Positions 24,501 to 35,767 of a stretch of DNA of 64,000 bases are shown one piece after another. The stretch comes from Antedon bifida (Eukaryota > Echinodermata > Crinoidea > Comatulida > Antedonidae). The first letter of the stretch is position 1, and each line of letters begins with the position of its first letter. The notes under the pieces are model-generated. The model made no database searches. It saw nothing but the letters and a program-made list of their open reading frames with translations, and was not told where the DNA came from. The position numbers and the translations under genes are program-made. The stretch is taken from the NCBI GenBank assembly GCA_963402885.1, contig OY727094.1:1366501-1430500 (forward strand), in the 5' to 3' direction.

Positions 24501-26462
24501 GTCCTGAAAAAAAAACACCATAAAAATCTTGGTACTAAATAATGTATTTAACTGTAAATCATTCAGATCGAAATGGAAAACTATTTTCCTTAAGTAAGAC
24601 TCATCTCACTAATCACATATTAACTTTGGCTATCCATCAATATGATAGAATTAGACGTTTTGCTTTTAAATGCATTTGTAGAAAATGACCAATATATCAT
24701 TTTAATCATCTCTAAATGTTCCTTTAGCAAGATTGATAAGCCATTGGATGTATTAATTTGCTTTCAAAACATTGTATAGTTGTCACAAACATTAACTATA
24801 ACCGTCAAAATGGCTGCTATTAGGAGTTATGGGCAACGTGTAGGCGGTTTAACATAGTGAACAGTCAAACACTGTTTTTAGGATGACTGTATTCATTAAT
24901 GATCATAACTTATGAGTAAACGTCTAATGTTTCTGCGTCACTTATTTGATTGGAAAAGTTGTTATAAGTGAAAGTTAAGCTCTGTCTACACTAACATTAT
25001 GTGATGTGCCCATATATGGACACGATGACATTATCACTACCATATTTGGGAACATCACACTTTTTTTTGTCGAACTAGTTTGATAGTGTAGACAGAGCTT
25101 TATTTATTTATTTATTTATTTTATTTCAACAATACTTTACCAGGGTTGTCCATCCAGCCGAAGCTGATCATTAGGGACCCTCACAAAAATACATCATGAC
25201 AAGACATAAACATGTATCAATAAAAATTAAATTAAATATAATTTAGACCTAATGAAATGAGGAAAATGTGTTTTACCAAATTTATAACCTGCGTTACAAT
25301 GAACCGTAAGGTGACATTTACAGTAGAATTTTTATAATCTACTGGTCGAGTTGTCCGAGGACCATAGGATGAAAGTAGCTGCTCTGTCAGCATTGACTCA
25401 TTACTTCGTAAAGCTGACCCTATATGAGATAGGTTAAAGGTTAAAGTAATGCATGCAAAGGTTAAAGGTTACGAACATAGTTTAAAGGTAGTAACAACCT
25501 ACAAATCCATGTTTATACAGTATATATAATAAACTTTTACTTTCTTTACATTTGACAGAGATACTTTATCTGCTTTAAAAAAAACTAGAATATTGCAGGC
25601 ATTTCAACATCTGACACTTATCATTAGGCCTACTCTTCCCTCATCGACTTTATACGATATTTTGATAGATTGTTATGTAAATTTATAATTATTTTCCATC
25701 ATTTTAACGAATACTGCTTCTCATTCAATGTAATATTAGAATCAATACTTTTATAGTTAGGTCAAATTACACATTTCGAATCTGGAGAAAATTATATTTA
25801 TCTTATAGACTTGATTATGTTATTTTATACTATTTGAAAAGTTCTGTCATATGCAGTGTATTAAGTGACCTTTAATGAGATCGCTTCATAGTCTTTGACT
25901 ATCTCCATTAACCCAAAGAACATGATATGACTATTAGTAACAGAAGATGCACATCGAATTGTCTGAATGTATTTTGATAATCGTTAACGACATCAATTCT
26001 GCAAAATGATCGAGAGTAATTTAAATTACATTCGATTCTTGAAATATTCTAAGCTTAAATTGAATCGCATATTGCTTCGGGGAAGCTAAATTTGGTAAAC
26101 GTTTTATTTGTGAAATTCGAAAAATATCTGGGTTAGCAACCCTTAACGCGCGCGTTACGTGAGTGTCGGAATGATTGCCGTAACTGACATGCGTGAACAC
26201 AGTGCTGTGTGTGGCGCACACGTAAGAAATTACCACCATATTATATGCAGTGAACACAAGTTCACAGTTTAAAAGATTGAGAGTTTCCATAAGTATAATT
26301 ATTTTTGCATGGAAAAATAGCAAAGTTATAACATACCAGCTCATTTAAAATGTTTTATATAGACATACCTATAATAAAGGTAAATATGCCTATTTGTATC
26401 TAAAGAAATGTTTACTTACCTACTGACAAATATGCAATTATAATAAAGATCTTGATTATCAT
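18598..26462 (-). CDS. Nicotinic acetylcholine receptor-like subunit, alpha type (455 aa)
   Basis: Complete Cys-loop channel subunit with six coding exons: 26420-26462, 25277-25419, 24459-24503 (45 bp), 23378-23484, 21493-22034 and 18598-19085 (1368 bp with stop). It has a hydrophobic signal peptide (MIIKIFIIIAYLSVG), GWFKM and IWTDQRLIWDEND, IWLPDITLYNN and DGTVTW. The Cys-loop runs C147 to C161 (13 residues between). Loop C reads YFNCCPEPY with vicinal C212-C213, the hallmark of alpha (principal-face) subunits. M2 begins GEKISFGMT with Leu 9', Glu -1' and Glu 20'. A basic M3-M4 loop of about 110 aa and M4 follow. The loop C residue two before the cysteine pair is Phe, where alpha subunits usually have Tyr. 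An acceptor (TTTCAG, exon from 26481) lies 19 bp before the ATG, so the 5' UTR is spliced from an upstream exon. Tandem paralogue of the 6995-10451 gene. Confidence 0.93.
19378..19432. mobile_element. MITE family A, right half only
   Basis: CGTGATTGGTCAAATCACTT followed by ACGTTGCGTCGCTAGTGAGA and AACAAGCTTA matches the right half of family A. It is truncated, in the last intron of the alpha-type receptor gene. Confidence 0.65.
20868..20908. repeat. Perfect 19 bp hairpin, 3 nt loop
   Basis: ATTTCAATTTCATCACAAA at 20868-20886, loop CAT, then the exact reverse complement at 20890-20908. It lies in the last intron of the alpha-type receptor gene. No flanking inverted-repeat element was found. 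Confidence 0.85.
21172..21460. mobile_element. Terminal-inverted-repeat element, family C (about 290 bp)
   Basis: TTAAAGATGTATTGTCCCCC at the left and GTGACAATACATCTTTAA at the right. Its right end lies only 33 bp from the splice donor of exon 21493-22034. It is a shorter relative of 3533-4022. Confidence 0.75.
23211..23330 (+). mobile_element. Probable SINE or LINE 3' end
   Basis: TTGGGTCAACCGGCTCAGCT, then TAGGTTGACCCTCGTCTCCC, then a T-run and a tail AATAAATAATGAAATGAAAT resemble the 3' end and A-rich tail of a retroposon. It lies in an intron of the alpha-type receptor. The family is not identified. Confidence 0.35.
24976..25101. mobile_element. MITE family B copy (clean ends)
   Basis: TAAGCTCTGTCTACACTA at the left and TAGTGTAGACAGAGCTTTA at the right, core CCCATATATGGACACGATGA. 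It is the clearest family B terminal inverted repeat in the window, in a receptor intron. Confidence 0.85.
25102..25215 (-). mobile_element. Retroposon 3' end (minus strand) with AAAT-type tail
   Basis: Read on the minus strand, a body containing GAGGGTCCCTAATGATCAGC and GGACAACCCTGGTAAAGTAT ends in a tail of repeated AAAT. This is typical of a LINE or SINE insertion, directly abutting the family B MITE. A weaker relative (CTACTACCAGGATTGCC) lies near 51475-51510. Confidence 0.5.
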
Positions 26463-28288
26463 TGTCAGAAAACTCCTAGCCCTGAAATAAAAATAAGATG
26501 TTGTTAGTAGAACTAGCCAGCTGCAACTACCTGTTGATTCCAATCAAATTCACCGACGACTTACTTAAAAATATTCAAATCAGTTTCTCTGTGTGTGTTG
26601 ATGTTACGTTTTTGCCAATGGCGGTGTGTGCTTTCTTTTGATGTAATCGGAGTATACAATTTGTGGATATCATAATTAATAAATGGAGTCGGTTAGATTA
26701 ATTTTGACGTTGACAACCACTCGCATTTACCGATTACACTGAAAGTCAACCAACGCAATTTACGGAGTTGGTTGCTGTGATCTTGTCGACCACAAGTTGC
26801 AGGGTCCACATCTTGTTACAGCTGCCTTCACACAAAAACAGAAAGAAAGGAGAATATTTTCGGCGTAGTTTTTATTTTGTTAGCCATACTGGTGTGAAGA
26901 CAACTCTGCCGTATTATTAAATAAATAAATATTAAAACCGATTTTAGTGAACAAAAACCAAAGCTATAAGCAGAATTGTCTTTTCTAAGTTTCGTGTAAA
27001 CTCATGTAGAGAGTTGGTGGTTCATAGATATTATTCATTGGTTTGCTTTAATGTCATACTCTATTTCTACACTATCTTTCCAATCCTAGATCCTTAGATA
27101 TAAGCTCGGCGGTCCGTTACAAACCGTAATGATTAACATTTCTAAAAGGGATGATTTCACATTATACGCACTAGGTTTCTTACGTAGTTGGATTTGATAT
27201 GTATCTATCAAGATTGCGTTTTCCTTTTTTTTTTTATAATTATTAATTTTAAACACAGAAAATGATCATTATAATCATTCTTCATTCTAGTTTAAATTTT
27301 GATAAATATAATAATAATAATAATAATTCAACATTTATTAGTTTCTATCAATGGTATAACAATACAATAAAAAAGAATGATAATTTATAATGAGAAAATA
27401 CAAAAAATAGAGGATCTTGCAAGAATAATTTCTTGAACCAGTTTTCTATAATGTAGACCAACCATTGTAAGCTGCTACTAGGCCTACACAATTACAAAAC
27501 GATTACAAAGAACCTCTCATTTAAAAAACCCTTATTAAAGGGACGTGAAATGAACGAAGGGAAATCTTTTAACTTTTCAAGGGAACCCTTGATAAAATAG
27601 AGAACTTCTAGTGAAACGAATATAGTTTAGTGCTACGGCCAACCCCTATTCATGGCAATCCCTTAATAAAGTGGAGACTTTCCAGTGAAACGAATATAGT
27701 TTAACACTATACCCTATTCAGGTTTTTTCTAAAAGAGAGTTAGAATCTAAAAGTTTGTTTTATAATGTTCACACTGAAGACGACAGTTCCGTGGCATTTA
27801 AAACTTCCCGACAATGGCATTAATAAATATTGAAAATAGCCGATAGTGCTTCATTTTGTTTCATTATGTGGAATTCTATGGAGAATAATTGTTAATTACA
27901 ACGGGAATGCAAAGTATTATGATATACAATCGATTCTGTGATGTTGGCCTCGGAATTAAACCAGGGATCCTTCATTTTTCAGTAATTACCATAATGGTAA
28001 ATTATCTAATGAATATTAAACTAAACCTGTATTTCATCATCAGGATGTAGGTCCATTAATATGATGATATATTTTAAAATCAACAGTGTTTTTGCCGAAA
28101 CATCTGTGTTGATTATCTTTGCAGCACCAGTACTTTTTTCTAAAAAGAAACCCCTTTCATCCATTGCATGATTAAAGCAGCCAATACTGATTAAGTACTT
28201 AAATTTATGTTATACAAACAATTTTTTTCTGATGACCTATATCCTTATCGTAGTTTTCAACTGGTATATTGAATGGTATTACTTATAA

Positions 28289-28545
28289 TATTGATGATAA
28301 AATGTTGATAATATTGATGATGAAATGTTGATGAGAGTGATGATCAAATGTTGATAAGAGTAGTGAAGAAATGTTGATAAGAGTGATGATGAAATGTTGA
28401 TAAGAGTGATGATAAAATGTTGATAAGAGTGATAATGAAATGTTGATGATGAAGTGTTCATAAGAGTGATGAAATGTTGATACGAGTAATCATGAGATGT
28501 TGATAAGAGTGATGATGAAATGTTGATACGAGTGATGATGAAACG
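28289..28545. repeat. 23 bp minisatellite
   Basis: About ten imperfect units of ATGTTGATAAGAGTGATGAT (plus GAA). The minus strand reads as an open His/Ser-rich frame, which is only a consequence of the repeat. Confidence 0.88.
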
Positions 28546-29596
28546 CAGTGTTCTCCTAATATTTGTAAAATAAATCTAAAGATTAGGATTGCTTTCTTAA
28601 ACAGTCGATTAAACAATCTTCATTCTTCTTTTGGTAATCGGTACCAAAATCAATAACTTCATTTAGGGTACCTCTCGGCTTATCAAAGTAGAGTATTGGT
28701 GATATTCGCTGACTTATTGACTTTGCCAGCGGTTATTGTCAATTATCGTGTTTGAATGTTTGGTTTATCACGCTTCTTTTTAATGATGTTAGTAATTCAA
28801 ATCTATTCACATTAATTATTATTATTCCGTACCCTTCACTGTCAATAAATAAACACTAATGTATTTGATTTGATAATTACGTTCAACATTGTCATTACTC
28901 AACGCACCGTATATAGAAACATTGGCGGTCGTCACTGACGTCTCCTGGCAACATGTTGCTAACGATGTTTTAACAAGATCTCACATTTAAGAAAACGTCA
29001 AAAAATGGTAACTTTAGGCCTACTTATGTTCAGTTGCATTTGCATGACTACGTTCTACGCATGCTCAGAAATATTGCCAAGAGCGAAATCGTGGCGCGTT
29101 TCGTGAAAACGTACGTCGCTCTTTTGTATTTGTATATTTCTAATAAGTTGATGAAAAATGTATTAGTAATAGAACAATCAAAGTAAGGCTAATAAGAATT
29201 ATTTTTTAATATGAATTAATTTTTGAACAAAGCGAATGTGCCGACAATCCCATATCTAATTATACTCTAATATTTGTCTTAGTATTATCTATATTATTAA
29301 GTATAATCCACCATCAAATTCATTGCCAGCGGAAATAAACATAACATAATATTGCCAACGGAGAAAGACTACTTATACTCATTTTAATAATTATTAAATG
29401 CTAATCTCAAAGCAAGAGTATTGTTCTCAATGTTACTTAGTATAAATAAAATTACATCAGAGTAGGACAAACATCTGACCAATAATTACTCAATCCCCTG
29501 ACGCAAAGCTAATCTACAGTAGTAAAATACAATTATCATCTACTATATTACAGTATTTAATACACAGTTACTGCTTAAAATATTTCAATCGATTTC

Positions 29597-29732
29597 TTAA
29601 CTGTCTACAATATCAAAATTGTGATGTGCCCAAATATGACAGTGATATTCCCAAATATTGTAGTGATATGACATCATCATGTCCATATATGGGCACATCA
29701 CATTTTTTTGTCATACAAAAAGATAGAACTTA
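29597..29732. mobile_element. MITE family B copy
   Basis: Reverse-oriented relative of the others, with ATGACATCATCATGTCCATA, TATGGGCACATCACATTTTT and TTGTCATAC. Terminal repeats are degenerate. Confidence 0.7.
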
Positions 29733-31273
29733 AAATTAGTTGAAGCCAGGAAAGGGACTTAGTTGACAAATTTTAATTAATATCTCCCTTTGTCTCCTAC
29801 GCATTTTACATTCTCAGCTTTATTAATATCATGTTTTTCAGACGAAGGTCACTGAAGGTCACTGACCGATCCTCCTACTTATATGCGGAATTCCCACAAC
29901 GCGCGAAACTAATAAGTCCAAACCGTGCGCATGCGCCCCGTGCATATGCGAATCCATGATTGTCGAATTTGTAAAGACTCAGGGATTACTTTCTTCTCCT
30001 TTATATCTCAAGTGTTGTTCCAAACACACACGCACACAAAGCATAATTATTGTAATTAAATGGTGTTGCCTAGAGTAACATAAACGATAAAAAGTTGCAT
30101 AGAATACTGCTCACAAACACAAAGTTCTCTTTATAGACTTGGCGTGTCGTGGCCCTATTCCTCTTAAAATAAAAAAATACTGTAATAATACTAGTTGTTT
30201 ATGTACGTTTTTGTTTTATTCAATTACAATTCTTCAGTTTATTTAAAATCATTTTGTAAAGTCATTCATTACAAGATAATTAGTTACATTTCTTTTTATT
30301 TCAATTATATCCAACATAGCCAATTACAGAATGTCTATATCTCTAGATAGTCTACCTAATAAGCCCATACTGAGAAATACATAATGTTGTTTAAATGATT
30401 GTAGCGCACTATACATATTACGTAATTAGTAATTGTATAAAATCCAGATGTGGGATTTTATCTGATCACTAATAAATATTAATTCAAATTGGTGTTAGAA
30501 ACTGCAGCAGCTGCACCACCTTTATTATTATTCTTTACAGTATCATGTCTAGCGACAATAAACAGCTTGCAGTATCGTATCTGCAGACGCATTATAAACA
30601 TAATTATCACACCACCATAACTTAACCCTCTAAAAAAAGTGTTTCACTATAAAAAAAAAAAAAAGACACAACACTGCGTGCTGTTTATTGTCGCTTAATA
30701 CACCGCTCGTGTATCCGGGTACTATATAAAATTAATAAGCTCACAATTTGAAAATCAACGTTTTTCTATAGGCCTATAGGCCCTATATAATTTCCTATAA
30801 TAGTACGATACTAAAACAAGAATTTCTGTCTTAGCTTTTCTTACCTTAAAAACAAATCCAGTGAGAGATATCTTAATCATTAAGTGTAACCTACAATAAT
30901 TATGTATGGTATGTTGATAGCCAGTAAGAGAGGTCCAATGATTTCTCTGAGCCCACGTTCATATCGATCTTTTAGCTGATTGAGATCGAGTTAGTAGAGG
31001 TAAGCTAATGATTTGTGCGGGCATGTGACGCCATGCTCTATGACCCGTAGGTGTATACGGACCACTAACATCAGTAACAACAAAATGAACTGAAACAATT
31101 GTGATTTTAATTTGTGGATTTTAAGTAGTTTGTATAACAATGAATAATAATAATAAAGTAGTCATAGTACTGATTGATTGATTATGTGTTGTTTTAGATT
31201 ATTACGTGTTTATGCAATTAATAATGAATATAGATTTAGAACCACTACAGTATATAGGCGAGGCTAGACTTAC

Positions 31274-31329
31274 CCATCATTTTGTGTCCAAGGAGAAAGT
31301 AACTGCTGATAGGCAGGACCTGCAAGAGC
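31274..31329 (-). other. Possible small exon with consensus splice sites
   Basis: On the minus strand a 56 bp segment is bounded by acceptor ATTTGCAG and donor GG/GTAAGTC, and is open in at least two frames. Other minus-strand donor-like sites lie at 31902 (GAG/GTAAGTTTG) and 30844 (AAG/GTAAGAAAA), the latter with a possible acceptor giving an exon 30845-30890. Together they could be 5' untranslated exons of the alpha-type receptor gene, whose ATG exon has an upstream acceptor at 26482. No transcript evidence exists here, so confidence is low. Confidence 0.25.
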
Positions 31330-33001
31330 CTGCAAATCCATTAACTTTTAGTATCCTTTTTTAACTGGACTGATGATTTTTATTTTCATTATTGTCTATG
31401 TTTTTCATATACTTATTTGTAATAGGGTTGTGTAAATATTGGCTTGACCGAACTAAATTACCTTGTAACATAAATGCTAGCATCAATAAACGTTTAAAAT
31501 GAAAATAATGCTAAAAAAAAGTTTCAGTTTAAAATAAATTGTTTATTATAATAATAATATTTATCATATTTAGTATCTTTATTTTATTTTTTTTTTTCAA
31601 AATGACAATTTAAAACCGGGAAAAGAAGAGAAAAACACAGAAAAACAGCAGATAGACTAAAAAGATAAGCAAAAGCAATACATTCACTGAAGCTATACAC
31701 AGATAGTCAGTAGGCATACAATAAGTTATATTATTAATTAATATAATAATAATGACCGACGTCCAAGAAGATTAATCTTCTGTCATTGTTTAAAAAAAAT
31801 TGAAAAAGGCCGAAATATAGAAAACACCTCACGATGAAACATGAAACTCGAGTAAACTCCTTCATTAAAGAAAAATAAACCAAACAAAATGTGCAAACTT
31901 ACCTCAGTTAAATATAATATGGAAACAATTAGGAATAAGATATCAACAGTAGCCTAGCCTAAGTTGTTTATAATCCAAGTAATAAATGTGCAATATAGTC
32001 ATTTTTATTTTCATCGATGTGCTGTGTCGCCCTCTAACGCTAGGAGTGATTGTACTACAAGCGACAACTGACTGATGTTTCTTCCGCAGCCAAAATTCTG
32101 ATAAAAATTATATGGCAACCAGGTTTAACAGATTCGAGACAAAATTATCCGATTAATTATCTCATTAAACCCAGATAATTATCCAAATAATAATACGATA
32201 CTTTTTAACCTTTGACCAGGAGGTCAAGTCGGTGTGAGACGACATTAAAAGTTTCTATAAATATGGTATTATATGCGCTTATTGAGTTTTTATTAACGGA
32301 TTGACCTTCACCCTATTTTCATTTCCTTTTCTCTTGTATTCAAATGAATGTGTCTTATCCTTATTTGGAATAGCCTGTTCCTTATTGTTTTGATGATAAT
32401 GCAGAATATCATTACAGCGCCATCATCATCTTTGGCTAATGCCTGACATCTTCAAAGAGTATATATATAATTCATTTGTCGTTTTAGATTATTATTTTGA
32501 TATGATTTTCTTTTAAACGTAGAATTAAGTTATATATCACTTCCTGACTGCTTACTTGTCTTTACTCTTTTGTGTTTTGTGTTTATTGTTTTTGTATGTT
32601 CCATCCTTTGTGCCTTTGTGTTGGGGTTGTTCGTTGTTGGATATAATGTGTGACAGAAAACAAAATACTTGCAACCCATACCTTGGTCATCATTTATTAA
32701 TTTATACTGTATGTTCATAGCTTGAAATAATCATTTGATTTGCCTTGTTTGGGGCCTGATTGAGATAGGTTGTTTATTCTAGACCAAGACTACCTAACAC
32801 TGTTTGACTTGACTTTGAAGAGAATCAGGGTACACTCTTGAGTATAGTATATATCTTAATGTATCTGTCCAGATTAACAGAATCCCGCCCCCACCCCACC
32901 CCGTCAACTCCCTGCCAATGGCCTAGCCAGCGTTTCATTTAAATATAATCTGAATTTTTAGTTCGTGTTTGCATGCCTTTCAAGTTACGTGTTTATAAAA
33001 T

Positions 33002-33112
33002 CGGTTACCACTAGAACGCAACGCAACGATTAGGGGGCGCAACGCAAGTTATGTGACCAATCACATCGCTTGTGATTTGATCAAAATTAACGCTGTGCGT
33101 TAGTCTAGTTCT
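33002..33112. mobile_element. MITE family A copy (diverged)
   Basis: CACTAGAACGCAACGCAACG, then GTGACCAATCACATCGCTTG, with an eroded right end. Confidence 0.6.
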
Positions 33113-33411
33113 AGAAAAAGAGTCAACTTAATATCGATATAAAAATATTTTGGTACACATGACGTTTCATGCTGGAATCAAAACGCCGACTGGTGGCGCT
33201 CGTAATAAATAACTTTAGAATACTTGAATGAATGAATAAATAAATGAAATGATAATTTATGATGAAATGTGATGAGGTATAATGATTTTGGTTATTCTTC
33301 ATGTATATTTTATTGTCCAAAAAAGACGAACAATGCCACAAACAGCCAGAAAGCAGAACCGTAACATTTTACAATACAAAAGTTAAAATTCATAAGAAAA
33401 TACATGATTTA

Positions 33412-33700
33412 ATGATGATATGGTTGTGTGATACGTGGATGATGATTGATGATAAATATGATATGATGTGATGATGATATGGTTGTGTGATACGTGGAGG
33501 ATGATTGATGATAAATATGATGATTTATGATATGATGATATGATGTGATGATGATATGGTTGTGTGATACGTGGATGATGATTGATGATAAATATGATGA
33601 TTTATGATATGATGATATGATGTGATGATGATATGGTTGTGTGATACGTGGATGATGATTGATGATAAATATGATGATTTATGATATGATGATATTATGA
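33412..33700. repeat. 77 bp minisatellite, about four copies
   Basis: Repeated ATGGTTGTGTGATACGTGG at about 33419, 33478, 33556 and 33633, separated by GATGA/TATGA simple sequence. It is followed by alternating palindromic TGATATCATGATG motifs to 33825. Confidence 0.88.
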
Positions 33701-35767
33701 TAATGATATTATGATGATGATAATCATGATGATGGTATATATGATGATATATGATATGATATTGATATGATATCATGATGTGATATCATGATATGATATC
33801 ATGGTATGATATCATGATGTGAAATAACATGAATGATATGATGTGCTATGAATGAATGGTTGTACGTATACGTTATTTGAAACCGAAGCCTAACCAATTG
33901 CCCAGACGCTCAACAAAAGTATGAACCGCCAAATAAGGAAGTACTATCAGTACTCTGTAATACTTTTGTAGGTCAGCAACATGCGGAAGATTACGCTAAC
34001 GACTTTTCAATATGTATAACTTAGATTAATTTACCGTTGAACTTTGTAATTATTATTAAGGATTCTACTACTTAAGCCAATTTTATATTTGTTCTTTTCC
34101 CTGAATTTTGCTCTATAGTACTAGGAAATATGAAATGTTATTCAATAGTTATATAATAGAGCAACACTGATAGAGAGGGCGAGTATGTGCACAAGTCAAA
34201 TTCAAGTAATTTTTAAAAAATAATAAGGGTGGAGTCTGACTTATAACCTACTTTTTACCGTGATTTCAAACCATAGTAGGCCTACCTAATTTAATTACAG
34301 ATAGGCCTATACTTTCTTTTCACCGATGGGCCTATATTATTATCTAATAATATGATCATATCATTATTCTGATTGATTACATTGCATTGATGATTATAAC
34401 ATTAATAATTATAATTATAATACAAGGCTGGCCAACATTTGAATTTACACAATACGCTTAATCGACTACGATTAGATAAAATCACAGATGAAACTATTAT
34501 TGTGATAAGTTAAAAATGAAATTTAAACTATAGTTGACCTCATAATTTATTGTCTGTACGGCGCTCTATGTATTTACCAGCTATCAGCTACCAGCGATTA
34601 TAACGTCATTTATAGTTTCTAAGAAAGCTTAACAGACCATGATGCAAAAATGGCCCCGGATGTTGCGTCATCAAGTGTTATTTTTGTAAGTGAAATAAAG
34701 ATTATGTTTTATTTTAAAAAGAATTTTTGTTATCATTCTACATCTATTTTTATCCAAATAACATTCTGTACGATTTTGTTGTTTCTCGGAATTATAGCTA
34801 TATGTCGTCTGCACAATCACAGACTATAATTTCTATGTATTTTTCAAAACTGTAACAGGCTGAAAAGAATATAACAATATTGAAACTTCTAGAGCATGAC
34901 GCCCACAGAAAAGGTGACGAATTAGTAATTCTAATCTTTTTAATGTATGCCTGTAATGTCATGACATTGATCGTATTAAGACGAAATATAAGCTCATTAG
35001 CATATTACGAAAGACAATTTAATCACCGAATAAATTTCGAAACATATTAGTCATCAAAAGATGATTATCAATATGCACATTTTATAAATGTTTTAATGTT
35101 TTTAATGTATTATGTCAATTACAGGTGGTTTTTCATGATCATCATGTTGTTTATGAAAAAGTCATTAATAAATATGTCGTCATCATTATCTAAGATGCAA
35201 CAGGATTCACAACTTAAGGATGATGGCCACCCAGTCGCTATAATATTAAAACTTCATAAAAAATACAACCACAAATTAATGAAGTGACTTTTGTACGGCA
35301 ATTGTTATCCGGCTTTAGCTTTTATAGTGCTACCTGAAGGAATAGCAGTTCTGTCTTGTAATCTGTTATTTCACCTTTTAACACGCGATCAAGAAGATTA
35401 GTATCTAGTCCGGTGTGAGGAAGTAAAAGCATCAACCATCGGGCGATCAGTATTATAAGGTTAAGAAGTGCTTTTGTTTTACGACAATAATGTCGAGTGG
35501 AGTATTAAATATGTATCATCTTTGTAAACATTAGTTGTCTCGTGAGGAGAAGAGAAAAGTAATACAAAATCAAGATTCACCTTTCTTAATATCATCAATT
35601 ATGGATTGCTATAATGCATGTATCCGCGTAAACATGCATTATTAAATGCTAGGCCTACGCTTGGTCGTTAAGCTGATGTTAAAAGTGAATGATGAGGTTT
35701 GGAAGTAGTTACACGGCCGACAGGAACACTGCTTTTATACTGTCATTTGAAAAACTAAACACGTACA

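Larger units (their letters stand above)
26482..35767. other. Intergenic stretch; no protein-coding gene recognised
   Basis: About 9.3 kb between the alpha-type receptor and the kinase gene. It holds an imperfect tandem duplication (about 27579-27722), 23 bp and 77 bp minisatellites (28289-28545, 33412-33700), a family B MITE (29597-29732), a family A MITE (33002-33112), a family D-like fragment (about 32075-32230) and palindromic TGATATCA repeats (33765-33825). Possible untranslated minus-strand exons lie at 30845-30890, 31274-31329 and one ending at 31903; they could serve the alpha-type receptor transcript. A TGACGTC plus GTCTCCTGGCAAC block near 28945-28965 and a TGCGCATGCGCC at about 29926-29938 are promoter-like. 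Confidence 0.6.

Noticed and set aside
26021..26344. 107-codon minus-strand open frame before the alpha-type receptor signal exon
   Set aside because: It lies in intron 1, has no splice connection in phase and no recognisable domain.
33525..33776. 83-codon His/Ile/Ser-rich minus-strand open frame
   Set aside because: Translation of the 77 bp GATGA-rich minisatellite.
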